From: Adiantum capillus-veneris
Taxonomy: Eukaryota; Streptophyta; Polypodiopsida; Polypodiales; Pteridaceae
Direction of reading: 5' to 3'
DNA length: 64,000 nucleotides
Assembly: GCA_014529385.2 (NCBI GenBank)
Contig: CM043963.1
Span: 63,720,969 to 63,784,968 of the forward strand
A program made the translations under genes and the position numbers. Position 1 is the first letter of the stretch. Every line of letters starts with the position of its first letter. Of the stretch, positions 32,158 through 44,089 are shown piece by piece. The notes under the pieces were generated by a model. It saw only the letters and a list, made by a program, of their open reading frames with translations, was not told the DNA's origin and did no database searches.

Positions 32158-34075
32158 CACTGACAAGAGGGTTTGAGAGGTGCCAAACTATGGTGAGAAG
32201 CTGTAGAAATTTGGACAGAGTAACCTTTGTATCGGGAGAAAAATGAAAGTCACGACTCACCGAAAATTTTTGGCAGAGTCTCCTTTGTGTGAGGAGTCAA
32301 AAATCAACTCAAAAACGCAAAGGATGTGCGAGCTGCACTAACTGGGCATAAAAAAACTGACACTGTCACTCTCAATGGACTGCCATACACGACATCAAGC
32401 ATAAAATCCCATAAGATACATCTCCTATGATGAGGATACATAGTGGGGAACTCCAGCCACTTGTATCACCGAAGGTATCTCAATATTTGAGAATACCCTG
32501 GCTCAAAGAAAAACTCACGCTATCGACCCTCCAGAGGCTATGCAGACTTAAAGACACTAGCCACAGTCTCAGAAAGGGCACTTGCGGAACCAAGTCTCAA
32601 AAAGGACTGGGAAAACTTCCAAAATAGCCAAAAAATGGCTCCACATGTAGTACAATGTGCAGTGTCTGCAACTCAACGTACATGAGTGACTGCACAGGAA
32701 CAGGCGCCAAGAACTGCTGCATGCAATAAAAAGGATCCTTGTGGGACATCTGCTCTCAAAAGATCTCAATAGCATAATGGTGTGCTAAAACAAACATGCA
32801 TCTGTTCGCAGAGAATCTGCTCTCAAAATGACTGTCAAAATCACTTGAAAAGCATCTGTAAGTGTCTGAAACCTGGAGAAATTGGTGTAGGTGGGCTGGA
32901 AAAACCCCCTGTGTAATTACATGTCCATGTAGAATGGGAATTTTGGTGCCAATTTCTAGTGCCAGACGGAAATGTGCTAGTCGAATAGCCGCCAAAGGAG
33001 CTCAATGCGGGTGTCAGGTGTCACTCCTCTATGACAGAGGTACCTCGCCCTTGCACGCCAAGAAAAGGTCGCTGATAGATCGTCGACCAAGTCGGTGTCA
33101 CCTTCCGCCATCGGACGGAAGTGTTCTCCGAGCCATGAGTGCTCAAGAGATGTCGTGGAAGAAACCGGAGTCGAATTTGGTGCCTATGTTGTGTCTCCGC
33201 CGGCGGGTAGAGGTGCTAGCCGTCGTGAGCTAGTTCGTTGACTGGGTCAAACATTAGGAAAAATATGAACCCTCTAGGGGGCCTTTGGGATTAAGGTTAA
33301 TTAGAGGCTAATCAATAGGAAGAGGGTGGTGGACACACTCTATACCTTGAAAAAAGTAGGGGGACAAGGTAGCCTTACACCTCGTAATGGCCTCTTACCT
33401 ATTGAGAAGATAAGGGAGGCGGCTAGGAGAAAGAGATGGGAAGGGACCACTTTGACCTCTTTTCCCCCACTTTTTGGTCCGGATTTTAAAAAACATTAAA
33501 AATTTATTTTTTTTAAAAAATTTCAAATTTCATTTGGTTAAAAAAACATTTTTGACACTTAAAAGTAAAAAACGTGTACTAAAAAAAAATCCAAAAATTG
33601 TTTTTTTTTTCAAAAAAAATTCAAAACATCATTTTCTACCCTCCAAAGTCTTTCCAAACCTATTCTATAACTAAAAAGTGTTCTTCTCTCTTTACAAACC
33701 CTTTTCCAAGCTCTCCATTGCTGCAACAACCACATGCACCCCCTATGTTCCAACATTATCTCTCTGCTAGCTTTCTCCCACCTCCATTGTGGGACCAAGC
33801 AATCTCCTACTCCATCTCTTCCCCTTGCCCACCACATAGCTTCACACCAAGCTAACTCCTCTCCCTTCTCTCACCTGCATTACAACATGAAACAAGATTC
33901 TACTCCTTCTACTTTCATTCACTCACACTACATGAAAACCTCTACTCCCGAAGGTGGCAAAAGTATGAGCTCATAAGACTTTCATACCACAACAACAGGA
34001 GGTGTGAATAGTGCGTGGACATTGCAAGGGTTCACCTCCAACATAAAGATAGAAAACTACCCTTGTAGCTTATAT
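32158..34075. other. No recognisable gene
   Basis: The sequence right of copia-2 gag should contain its leader and LTR, but I could find no primer site or repeated LTR. 33.47-33.62 kb is a stretch of A and T homopolymers. Short ORFs are low-complexity products of these. Confidence 0.5.
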
Positions 34076-34430
34076 TCAGAGCTTGACACCATCTCCATCT
34101 TTAATTTTATCATGCTTGAGAGAATTAACCTTGAATTTCTTCAACTTGGACGACCTCTTCCATGCGGCATAGGATTTCCTATGGCCTCTTCTTTTTGATG
34201 GTTCAAAGGTTGCACCATCACTTTCTTCAGAGGGTGAAGAATTTGAAGAAGGTGGAGAAGAGGGTGACCTCTTTCTCACCTTTTTCTTGTCTTGATCTTT
34301 GTCGTCTTCACCATAGCTTTCATAAGAGGAAGAGGATGAAGAAGATGGAGAAGAGGGTGTCCTCTTTCTCGCCTTTTTCTTCTCTTGCTTTTTATCATCC
34401 CTCTTTGAATTATGGTGGCTTTCAATGTTT
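34076..34430 (-). CDS. Lys/Arg- and Ser-rich ORF, partial, unrecognised
   Basis: About 118 codons are open on the minus strand, beginning just after a stop near 34,430 without an ATG at the start. It has two similar modules: KKKARKRTPSSPSSSSSSS and KKKVRKRSPSSPPSSNSS. The end is strongly basic (WKRSSKLKKFKVNSLKHDK). The two modules reflect an internal duplication of about 110 bp. Such tails occur in nuclear or RNA-binding proteins and retrotransposon gag linkers. No domain is identifiable. Confidence 0.35.
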
Positions 34431-36427
34431 AGGCTTCACACCTCATTACATTGGGGTGCGCTATCTATAGTTGTGTAGCATGTGATTGAGTCTCACAATG
34501 CAAGTAAGTTGTGTTATCTATGGAGAGTCATCAAAGATTTTCCTTCTAATTTCTTCTTTGTATAGTTGTCACTAGATTGTTAGAATGATATCATTTTGTA
34601 CTTTATAACTTTGTGCTCACAAAATCTGTTGTTTACTTACAGAGTCAACTTGTTTTGAGAGGACATGAGCAAGCAACCATGTGCAAAGATGAAAATCACT
34701 CTATTTTTGGTCCGTGAGGAACCTTTCACTACCGTGTTAAAAGATTTTGATAAGAATGGTAGGATTTGTTTAGAATCTTGAATCAATAGGTACTCTCTAA
34801 GAGCTCTTAGAAAAGCCATCCATAAAGTACAACCATCTTCCCTAGTGTCATAGACAAACAAATACTCAAGTGTATATGAATTTCTAGATGAGGAAGACAA
34901 ATACTTGTAAGAGTAGCCTAACATCAACAACATTGTCACCGTTTGTAATTATTTTCATGAGGTTGGATTCCTCTATAAATGCAATATAAATATGTTTTTT
35001 TGTTAAATAATGTCGCATTAAGTGAGATTATTTAATTTAGATTACTGGAGTTTGATACACATTTGAGAAATATTATTGACTTTTATAAATATTTTGCTTT
35101 GCGTGTAAAATGTTTCAAGTCTCAACTCATCACTCCACCATGAAGAAATTCAAGCAATATTTTGATTTCAGTTTGATCATTAATGGTTATTCTTCTTAAA
35201 GTGGTTCATAACCTTTGTCAAGATGTCCTCATTTGGGGATGTTGAATATATATCATTAGCAACATTTCAGAAGTTGTGAAAGCTAAACTGTTGCTTTTCA
35301 ACATGTTATTGTTTCCATACTATGCCTATGTCAAGCTTGACTTAGAGAAATGACAACTTGAGATGGAGGTGTCGATGTATAGCGGTGACTTATTATCGAT
35401 TCGTGTTTCAACATACATATATTGTAAAGCCTTTGAGTTTCCACCTTTTTGAGTAGTGCTGACAAATTTTTGGTATCAAATCTTCTTAGATATCCCTATT
35501 CATAAGCTATTGGTAGCTATTTCTTTGGTATTGCTAAAGATGATACCAAAAGTTATCACTTTGTGAACTTAACTCTTAAATTGCGGATTTGATTTTTACT
35601 ATGTAGCTCATTTGGATAGAGAAAGTGTGAACATAAATTATGGATACATGCATTGTTAACATAGAAGATATGTACCCGGACTCGAGCCGATGTAAACTAC
35701 TAATCAAGAAACCTTTGGTTGGATACTATAATAATAGGAGTCACATGTGGTTTCAAATACCAAAGAAATGGCTTTACCAGAATATTCCCAAGAACACGAG
35801 GTGGAAACAAGGAAGTAAAAATTGGCCCCTTGTTTGGTTGATTTCTAGTGTTGAATGTTTAGTGCACAGGATTTGTGAGGCCTTTGACTCAGGGAGTTCA
35901 CTAAAGTATATGTAACATAGCACATGCGTTCAACATAAGGGATTTTATGTTCTTGTAAAATTACAGAAACATGTGTAGATAAGGCCTATAAGAGGTACTT
36001 TTAATCCATTTTGGTGAACGCACGTGATATAGGAAAATTTTACATAGTGAATGCTCGGGGACTTTGAACACATAACAAAAAGGGGGGGTGGTGTTGCTCT
36101 GAGTACATCAAACACTACACCTCTATCTCATGGCCATGCATTAAAAAAGTCCCTATTTATCATTTTAAAGCCCTAGGGACCCTCAACAAGAGGGGCAACA
36201 AGGGCACCCAAAATGGCCAAATAGAGACCTTAGGGCTTTAAAATGACAAATACAAGCATATTTGAGTTGTTTGGTCATGACTTTACCAAGACATTCCCAA
36301 GAACAGGGGGTGGACACAAGGAAGTATAACTAGCTCCTTGTTTGGTTGATTTCTAGTGATTAATGTTAAGTGCATAGAATTAGTGAGGCGTTTGACCCGC
36401 CTTTGAACACAGAGCAAGGAAAGGGAG

Positions 36428-36499
36428 GGGGGGGGGGGGGAGTTTTGCTTTGAGTACATAAAACACTACACCTCTATGTCATGGCCAGACAACCCTAAA

Positions 36500-36529
<30 letters not shown>
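36428..36529 (+). repeat. Poly-G runs of 13 and 29 bases
   Basis: G13 at 36,428-36,440 and G29 at 36,501-36,529, just before the gag-only element. A further G23 occurs at 36,906-36,928 inside its 5' LTR. Runs of this kind can form G-quadruplexes and are prone to sequencing error. Confidence 0.85.
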
Positions 36530-36530
<1 letters not shown>

Positions 36531-36627
36531 TCTTTCTCTCTGTACATCAAACATCACATCTGTATCTCATGATCATGCATGAAAAAAAGCAATTTTTTGC
36601 CATGTAAAGGACTCCGGGGCCCTCAAC

Positions 36628-36632
36628 AAGAG
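36628..36632. repeat. Target-site duplication AAGAG (left) of the gag-only element
   Basis: AAGAG is repeated at 44,085-44,089, directly after the 3' LTR. Confidence 0.93.
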
Positions 36633-37308
36633 TGTAAGGTCTCTGACCCCAACCAAAAAGAGCACCCTTGTACCATGAAATGATCATAATGAAAAAAAGT
36701 TACTATTTTTAGCAGTTTTCCGAATTCTGTCAGTGCCATGATGTTTAGAATGTTATAAAGCTTAGAAATGTGAATTAAAATAATTTTTGTGAAAATTTTC
36801 CAAATATAGTAAGTTTTTGGTCACCCGATCCGTTTAGTTTTGACCATCTCGAAAATCTGCACCCGTACCCCGAATTTGAAAAAAATGCATTTTCGAACCG
36901 GGGGCGGGGGGGGGGGGGGGGGGGGGGGCTGCTAAATATGGCAGGTACTCGGTCCAGTACGCCTTAGTTAGAGCTCAGTATAGCAATTTACGGCATCAAA
37001 ATCCAACTCGTATGGCCCGTTTTAGCCTAAAACCAATTTTTCATAAAATTGTCCGGAGAGGCACCGGGGGCCCGAGGCTGTGTGGTAACAGGTTCCAATC
37101 CACTCCAGACTAGCTTTAGCAGCTAGGGGGCGCCCTTTGTCCTTGTGGGAGTCCTAAGAAAGCTGCCAAGCCAGTAACTAAGTCTCAGAGTCAGTTAACC
37201 AAGCCAACCTGACACTTGGTGGGTAGGGGAACTAGACTTGCCATGCTTAACTGTAGAAGCTCCCAGATGCATTTAGCAACCGAGGTCGATTTTCAGCCTG
37301 TAGGAGCC

Positions 37309-37316
37309 TATTTAAA
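37309..37316 (+). promoter_or_regulatory. Candidate TATA box in the LTR of element C
   Basis: TATTTAAA directly before the long (CA)n tract, roughly 1 kb upstream of the LTR ORF. The 3' LTR has the same sequence near 41,821. Confidence 0.4.
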
Positions 37317-37321
37317 GACCT

Positions 37322-37484
<163 letters not shown>

Positions 37485-38314
37485 TGGGGAGGTGCTGCCG
37501 GTACACACACAGTTTTTGAAGGAGAAGCAAGGAGGGAGGTGCTGCCGAAATTCTCATCTTGAGGATTCATTGGATCAGAAAAATCAGAGGATTCTCAGCC
37601 CCTAATCACGATAATCATGGTTTAATTACTGCTCTTCTTAATTCTCATCTTTATTCTCTAAATTCCTTAGCCACTATGCTTAATCCTGGCTATAATTCCC
37701 TCTAGCTGCTCTCTAAATCTCCATAGCTATACTCCATTACATAATCATCATTCAATTAGCTAAATTATGCAGCCATTCATCATCCTTAACAAAGGATTAA
37801 TGCATGATTAGGAAAGATTCTCTCTCTAGGCAGCATAGTTAATAAATTGTCAACCATTAATAGTGTAGATTTGATGAAATTCATTCTTTTACCACTCAAT
37901 AGTGTTGTAATTAAATTAGACTCAATCTTCTCCCACATTAAAATGTGATTAAGGCTGAAAATTAATCTGTCATTAGGCCATTGAGAAGAGAATTTTATGT
38001 CACACATGCCTGAGACAATTCTGCATCTTCATATTGCTCTAGGAAAATGAATGAGCTTGCTTACTTCATCTCTTTCGTGAATCAATTAGTAAAATTCTGA
38101 ATTTCTTAATAATCTAAGCCAAGTAATTAACCTTAGAGCCATTTCCCATAGGGTAAGTAAAAAACTACCCATAAAATTGCTAGGTCTTGAAGGAAAAATC
38201 TAATCTCTTGCCTAAGGAGGATTCTTTAATAATTCTAATATGCCATTTGGTTGTTATGATGCTCTCGGACTTTAGCTCTTTTCTTCAAGTTTATCATTTA
38301 AAGTAGTGAGTAAA

Positions 38315-38455
38315 ATGGCCCCGGTTAAGAGAACTCGCTTCGGTGGTGTCCACGACCACGAGGCGGGAACGAGCAATACAAATGGAAAAGGAAAAGCTCC
38401 CATGGTCGAACAAGCACCGGCCATCTCACGAGCCAATGACGAAGAAATGGAAGAG
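38315..38455 (+). CDS. Predicted gag exon 1 inside the 5' LTR of element C
   Basis: ATG 38,315 starts MAPVKRTRFGGVHDHEAG, and 47 codons run to ANDEEMEE, followed by GTAGAT. Unspliced, the frame would stop nine codons later at 38,483. Using GAG/GTAGAT as donor and CTTAG/CCTCC at 40,098 as acceptor joins the frame in phase 0 to PPTFKDEGANVKRDAEVW of gag. The TAG that otherwise blocks upstream extension of gag becomes the end of the intron. The basic, Gly/Ala-rich sequence suits a gag N-terminus. The 3' LTR keeps the ORF and donor (42.84-42.98 kb) with three amino-acid changes. Other ATGs precede it in the LTR, which counts against simple scanning. Confidence 0.6.
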
Positions 38456-40098
38456 GTAGATCACAGTTTTATTCAAGTTGTTTAATTTAACATTGCATAC
38501 GTTTAGCTAGGAGTAACATATCCCCAAACATGTTGGAGAAATCCGAAGGAAACCTCGGCAATTGAATTCATTTGTATATTAAAGTGTAAAGAGGAAAGAA
38601 ATGATTGACGGATATACTGTTTGCAATAGGAAAGAATGTCTGCTAGGGAAAATTTAGCTCGGCATGTTCATTCTATTTCCAATGTTGAATTAGTCATGAA
38701 CCCCCTCCTGATCACAGGGGGCAGAGTTCCTGGTTAAGGGATCTTGAATCCACGACTGCCAGTTAAGCGGTGGATACCCACGACTGCTGGTTAAGCGGTG
38801 GGAACCCACGTCTACTGGTTAAGCGGTGGGAATGTCCATGTCGTGCTTTCTATGCGGTGGACATACCTAGTTGTATGGGCAGCTAGGCGACAACGGGAGG
38901 AGTAAACTCTCGCTGGAGGGGGGATGTTGTACCTCCAGAACATTGGAATTTTAATGAATAAGTTTGAGTAGAATTTTTACTAGAACTCTCTCTTGGTGCC
39001 GCTGTGCAATACTGATTGAAGGGCTATCTTAACAAACTTGTGAATCGGAATTTAACCAAGGAACTTTTATGTTGAACAACCACTGTGGTAGTAATTAGGG
39101 CACACAAGGAAGTGTGAGTGTGGGGGTGGAAAGTGGGGGCTTGGCTTAGGTTGCCAATGCCTATGAGAAGGGTGGTCCCAATTGGTCAGGAACTCTCTGT
39201 CCCCATAGTGCTTATTCGATATTAGTAACACTCATTGGCCCTAGAGTGGTGAAATCTCGAGGTACGTGCCCCTGAAACATGGGGAAAAATGCACTCGGGG
39301 TTTCTCTCCTCTTGGAAGGTGGGTCTTAGGATCGCTAGATAGTTTAAGTGCGCTTCCCCTGCGAGGTGGAGCTAGATCTCCTTGCTAGTAGGCTCGAACT
39401 CGACTCACCTTGTGATGAGAGATCGTCCGCTAGTCGAACCCTGAACCATCTTGTTTGCTTCCGCAATAGATCTAGTGGCCACCAGGTTCACCATCAGATC
39501 CGCTGTTTGATATGGCGGGGTGGGGACCTCACACCTGGTATCAGAGCTATAGGTTTACAAAGTGGAAAATGATGTTGTTTGAAATTTTAAAAACTAAGGG
39601 ATTGTAGGATAGCTGATACTCAAAGCTTGAGCATGATGTTTCCCATAATAATGACATTGGATTTGTATAGTGGATTGTCTCTTGAGTGATGTTAAAGAGT
39701 TTTACTCGTTGAGCTTGTCGGGATTTCAGTGGGTTCCACATGATGTTTTTGAGAAGTCGTTGATGCGACTAGTGCTGCGGGCAGGTAGCCTGTTGATGCA
39801 CATAAAGTTATAAGTATGGATCAAAACTCTCGAGTAAATTTTTAAACATTATTTATCGAACAATTTTGGATGTATTCAATGGAATTTAAATGGTGGAATG
39901 GTTAAAATCCTTTGTGATAGCTGTACAGATTAAGTAGGCTGGTTAAGCCCAAAAGTTGAATTTCTTCTTGAGTATGGAAAGCTTAGGTTCATTTGAGAAG
40001 AGTGCTATAGTAACGAGTTTTATACCATTGGATAGGTACCGCCTATTGCGCTATATACCGCCGTTCAAGAGAAAAAGCTTTTCCTTAAGCAAGCTTAG
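38456..40098 (+). other. Predicted 1.64-kb intron spanning LTR end and primer site
   Basis: Donor GAG/GTAGATC, acceptor AAGCTTAG/CC. It would remove the rest of the LTR and the primer binding site, so only unspliced RNA could be reverse transcribed and spliced RNA would serve for translation. The pyrimidine tract before the acceptor is weak (GCTTTTCCTTAAG). Confidence 0.5.
39536..39547 (+). other. Primer binding site of element C (iMet type)
   Basis: TGGTATCAGAGC, two bases after the LTR end, is a perfect 12-base match to the common plant initiator-Met primer site. Confidence 0.93.
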
Positions 40099-40983
40099 CC
40101 TCCAACCTTTAAAGACGAAGGGGCAAATGTGAAAAGAGATGCAGAAGTATGGATGGAGGCTATGGATGACTATTTCGAAACTGCGAGAACTCAACCCGAG
40201 AACCAAACCATGCTTGCAATGTTCCGCTTATCTGGTGATGCCAAGATCTGGTGGAAACAACATTGCATGGACTTGGATATCAAGGGATCTTCCCAGTCAT
40301 GGGAAGACATCAAGGCTGATGTGATGGAGTGTTACTTACCACCCGCTTATAAAACCTTGAAGATGAACGAGTTCTTTTCCCTTTGGCAACTGACTTCATC
40401 TGTCGAAGAATATTATTCAAAGTTTGTCACTCTTCGGAGATATGCTCCTAAGATGACATTGGAACAACAGGTAGCACGGTTCTGCCAAGGACTCATTGAC
40501 CCCCTGAACAACCGACTAGAAGCTCTCAGGCCAGCAACTCTGCAAGATGCCTTGCTAAGGGCCAAACAGTTAGCTAAAGAGATTCAGAGGGCTACCCGAG
40601 ATAGTGAATACTATTTGTCAAAGAGGGCCAGGACAGACAACTGGAGTAACAGACCAATCAACCCTGCATACGACCATCGTCCGGTAGTAGCTACTACAGC
40701 AGCTACCGAGTTTCCCAATATAAGATGCTTTGAGTGCCAAGAGTATGGACATTACAAAAGTCGATGTCCAAAAAGGATTTCCCAAACATCTGGTGCTAAT
40801 AATGTACCTCTGAACGTCAATGGGCAAGGTCAACCAAACGGAAGAGGAGGCCGAGGAAGAGGATACATAGGACAAGGAAGCAGAGCTTTCGCTAATGCCG
40901 CAGTGAGACAACCAACTGTGGGTGATGAAGCTGATGAGAGAGCAGCAATGTATGATGCAACTGCTAATCCTAGTGAGCAATAA
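40099..40983 (+). CDS. gag of element C (main exon)
   Basis: The open frame runs from just after a TAG (40,096-40,098, the predicted acceptor) to 40,983, about 294 codons. It starts PPTFKDEGANVKRDAEVWME, typical of plant gypsy gag, followed by AMFRLSGDAKIWWKQHCMDL and QVARFCQGLIDPL of the capsid domain. A perfect zinc knuckle CFECQEYGHYKSRC lies at 40,726-40,767, then a Gly/Arg-rich segment (GRGGRGRGYIGQG). There is no in-frame ATG before codon 19, and GTG 40,129 is not credible, so either the start is MEAMDDYF at 40,153 or the exon in the LTR supplies it. No stops or shifts occur, so the gene looks functional. Confidence 0.88.
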   Translation, partial: PPTFKDEGANVKRDAEVWMEAMDDYFETARTQPENQTMLAMFRLSGDAKIWWKQHCMDLDIKGSSQSWEDIKADVMECYLPPAYKTLKMNEFFSLWQLTSSVEEYYSKFVTLRRYAPKMTLEQQVARFCQGLIDPLNNRLEALRPATLQDALLRAKQLAKEIQRATRDSEYYLSKRARTDNWSNRPINPAYDHRPVVATTAATEFPNIRCFECQEYGHYKSRCPKRISQTSGANNVPLNVNGQGQPNGRGGRGRGYIGQGSRAFANAAVRQPTVGDEADERAAMYDATANPSEQ

Positions 40984-41155
40984 ATCAAGCACCAGAATCT
41001 CATCAAAGTTCAACAGAATAAGACGCATAAAGCTAAAGACTATTCTAATATCAAAGAATGTCTTTACTTTAGACAAAGGATATATGTACCTAAGTAGTTA
41101 GCATAGAGTTTATCCAAATGTATTCTTGAGATGAAGACATCTCAAATTTTTCATG
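40984..41155 (+). other. Spacer between gag and polypurine tract of element C
   Basis: 170 bases with no ORF, showing that pol is absent and not merely decayed beyond recognition. Confidence 0.8.
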
Positions 41156-41165
41156 TTGGGGAGGT
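41156..41165 (+). other. Polypurine tract of element C
   Basis: TTGGGGAGGT abuts the 3' LTR, the typical gypsy form. Confidence 0.88.
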
Positions 41166-41831
41166 TGTAAGGTCTCTGACCCCAACCAAAAAGAGCACCC
41201 TTGTACCATGAAATGATCATAATGGAAAAAAGTTACTATTTTTAGTAGTTTTCCGAATTCTGTCAGTGCCATGATGTTTAGAATGTTATAAAGCTTCGAA
41301 ATGTGAATTAAAATAATTTTTGTGGAAAGTTTTCAAATATAGTAAGTTTTTGGTCACCCGACTCATCTAGTTTTGACCGTCTCGAAAATCTCCACCCGTA
41401 CCCCGAATTTGAAAAAAATGCATTTTTGAACCCCGGGGGGCCGCTAAATATGGCAGGTACTCGGTCCAGTACGCCTTAGTTAGAGCTTAGTATAGCAATT
41501 TACGGCATCAAAATCCGACTCGTATGGCCCGTTTTAGCCTAAAACCAATTTTTCATAAAATTGTCCAGGGAGGCACCGGGGGCCCGGGGCTGTGTGGGAA
41601 TAGGTTCCAGGCCACTCCAGACTAGCTTTAGCAGCTAGGGGGCGCCCTTTGTCCTTGTGGGAGTCCTGGGAAAGCTGCCAAGCTAGTAACTAAGTCTTAG
41701 AGTAAGTTAACCAAGCCAACCCGACACTTGGTGGGTAGGGGAACTAGACTTGCCATGCTTAACTGGAGAAGCTCCCAGATGCATTTAGCAACCCAGGTCG
41801 ATTTTCAGCCTGTAGGAGACTATTTAAAGAC

Positions 41832-41948
<117 letters not shown>

Positions 41949-43043
41949 CTCACATACCCACCCAGTGCACACACACACACACACACCCACACACACCTTG
42001 GAGAGGTGCTGCCGGTACACACACAATTTTTGAAGGAGAAGCAAGGAGGGAGGTGTTGCCGAAATTCTCATCTTGAGGATTCATTGGATCAGAAAAATCA
42101 GAGGATTCTCAGCCCCTAATCACGATAATCATGGTTTAATTACTGCTCTTCTTAATTCTCATCTTTATTCTCTAAATTCCTTAGCCACTATGCTTAATCC
42201 TGGCTATAATTCCCTCTAGCTGCTCTCTAAATCTCCATAGCTATACTCCATTACATAATCATCATTCAATTAGCTAAATTATGCAGCCATTCATCATCCT
42301 TAACCAAGGATTAATGCATGATTAGGAAAGATTCTCTCTCTAGGCAGCATAGTTAATAAATTGTCAGCCATTAATAGTGTAGATTTGATGAAATTCATTC
42401 TTTTACCACTCAATAGTGTTGTAATTAAATTAGACTCAATCTTCTCCCACATTAAAATGTGATTAAGGCTGAAAATTAATCTGTCATTAGGCCATTGAGA
42501 AGAGAATTTTATGTCACACATGCCTGAGACAATTCTGCATCTTCATATTGCTCTAGGAAAATGAATGAGCTTGCTTACTTCATCTCTTTCATGAATCAAT
42601 TAGTAAAATTCTGAATTTCTTAATCATCTATGCCAAGTAATTAACGTTAGAGCCATTTCCCATAGGGTAAGTAAGGAATTACCCATAAAATTGCTAGGTC
42701 TCGAAGGAAAAATCTAATCTCTTGCCTAAGGAGGATTCTTTAATAATTCTAATCTGTCATTTGGTTGTTATGATGCTCTCGGAATTTAGCTCTTTTCTTC
42801 AAGTTTATCATTTAAAGTAGTGAGTAAAATGGCCCTGGTTAAGAGAACTCGCTTCGGTGGTGTCCACGACCACGAGGCAGGAACGAGCAATACAAATGGA
42901 AAAGGAAAAGCTCCCATGGTCAAACAAGCACCGGCCATCTCACGAGCCAATGACGAAGAAATGGAAGAGGTAGGTCACAGTTTTATTCAAGTTGTTTAAT
43001 TTAACATTGCATACGTTTAGCTAAGAATGAACATATCCCCAAA

Positions 43044-43197
43044 CATGTTGGAGAAATCCGACAGAAACCTCGGCAATTGAATTCATTTGTATATTAAAGT
43101 CTAAAGTAGGAAAGTATGAACATGTTGGAGAAATCCGACAGAAACCTCGGCAATTGAATTCATTTGTATATTAAAGTCTAAAGTAGGAAAGAAATGA
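43044..43197. repeat. 77-bp tandem duplication in the 3' LTR of element C
   Basis: The unit beginning CATGTTGGAGAAATCCGACA occurs at 43,044 and 43,121. The 5' LTR has it once (38,528), so the duplication arose after, or during, insertion. Confidence 0.88.
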
Positions 43198-44084
43198 TTG
43201 ACGGATATACTGTTTGCAATAGGAAAGAATGTCTGCTAGGGAAAATTTAGCTCGGCATGTTCATTCTATTTCCAATGTTGAATTAGTCATGAACCCCCTC
43301 CTGATCACAGGGGGCAGGGTTCCTGGTTAAGGGCTCTTGAATCCACGACTGCTGGTTAAGCGATGGATACCCACGACTGCTGGTTAAGCGGTGGGAACCC
43401 ACATCCGCTGGTTAAGCGGTGGGAATGTCCATGTCGTGCTTTCTATGCGGTGGACATACCTAGTTGTATGGGCAGCTAGGCGACAACGGGAGGAGTAAAA
43501 TCTTGCTGGAGGGGAGATGTTGTACCTCCAAAACATTGAAATATTAATGAATAAGTTTGAGTAGAATTTTTACTAGAACTCTCTCTTGGTGCCGCTGTGC
43601 AATACTGATTGAAGGGCTGTCTTAACGAACTTGTGAATCGGAATTTAACCAAGGAACTTTTATGTTGAACAACCACTGTGGTAGTAATTAGGGCACACAA
43701 GGAAGTGTGAGTGTGGGGGTGGAAAGTGGGGGCTTGGCTCAGGTTGCCAATGCCTATGAGAAGGGTGGTCCCGAGTAACACTCATTGGCCCTAGAGCGGT
43801 GAAATCTCAAGAGTACGTGCCTCTGAAACATGGGGAAAAAGGCACTCGGGGTTTCTCTCCTCTTGGAAGGTGGGTCTTAGGATCGCTAGATAGTTTAAGT
43901 ACGCTTCCCCTGCAAGGTGGAGCTAGATCTCCTTGCTAGTAGGCTCGAACTCGACTCACCTTGTGATGAGAGATCGTCTGCTAGTCGAACCCTGAACCAT
44001 CTTGTTTGCTTCCTCAATAGATCTAGTGGCCACCAGGTTCACCATTAGATCCGCTGTTTGATATGGCGGGGTGGGGATCTCACA

Positions 44085-44089
44085 AAGAG
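44085..44089. repeat. Target-site duplication AAGAG (right) of element C
   Basis: Matches 36,628-36,632. Confidence 0.93.

Larger units (their letters stand above)
34431..36632. other. Repeat-rich DNA without recognisable gene
   Basis: It contains duplicated segments: about 130 bp at 35,765-35,895 and again at 36,275-36,405 (ATTCCCAAGAACA...TTGTTTGGTTGATTTCTAGT). A unit with GAGTACATCAAACACTACAC occurs near 36.10, 36.45 and, weaker, 36.54 kb. Poly-G runs are listed separately. A 91-codon ORF at 35,640-35,915 covers the first duplicate and has no recognisable domain. Confidence 0.6.

Noticed and set aside
32158..33260. 5' LTR of copia-2
   Set aside because: Expected here, but no primer site, TG..CA boundaries or partner sequence could be found, so it is not annotated.
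33474..33674. Lys/Phe-rich ORF
   Set aside because: Produced by A and T homopolymers. No domain or coding bias.
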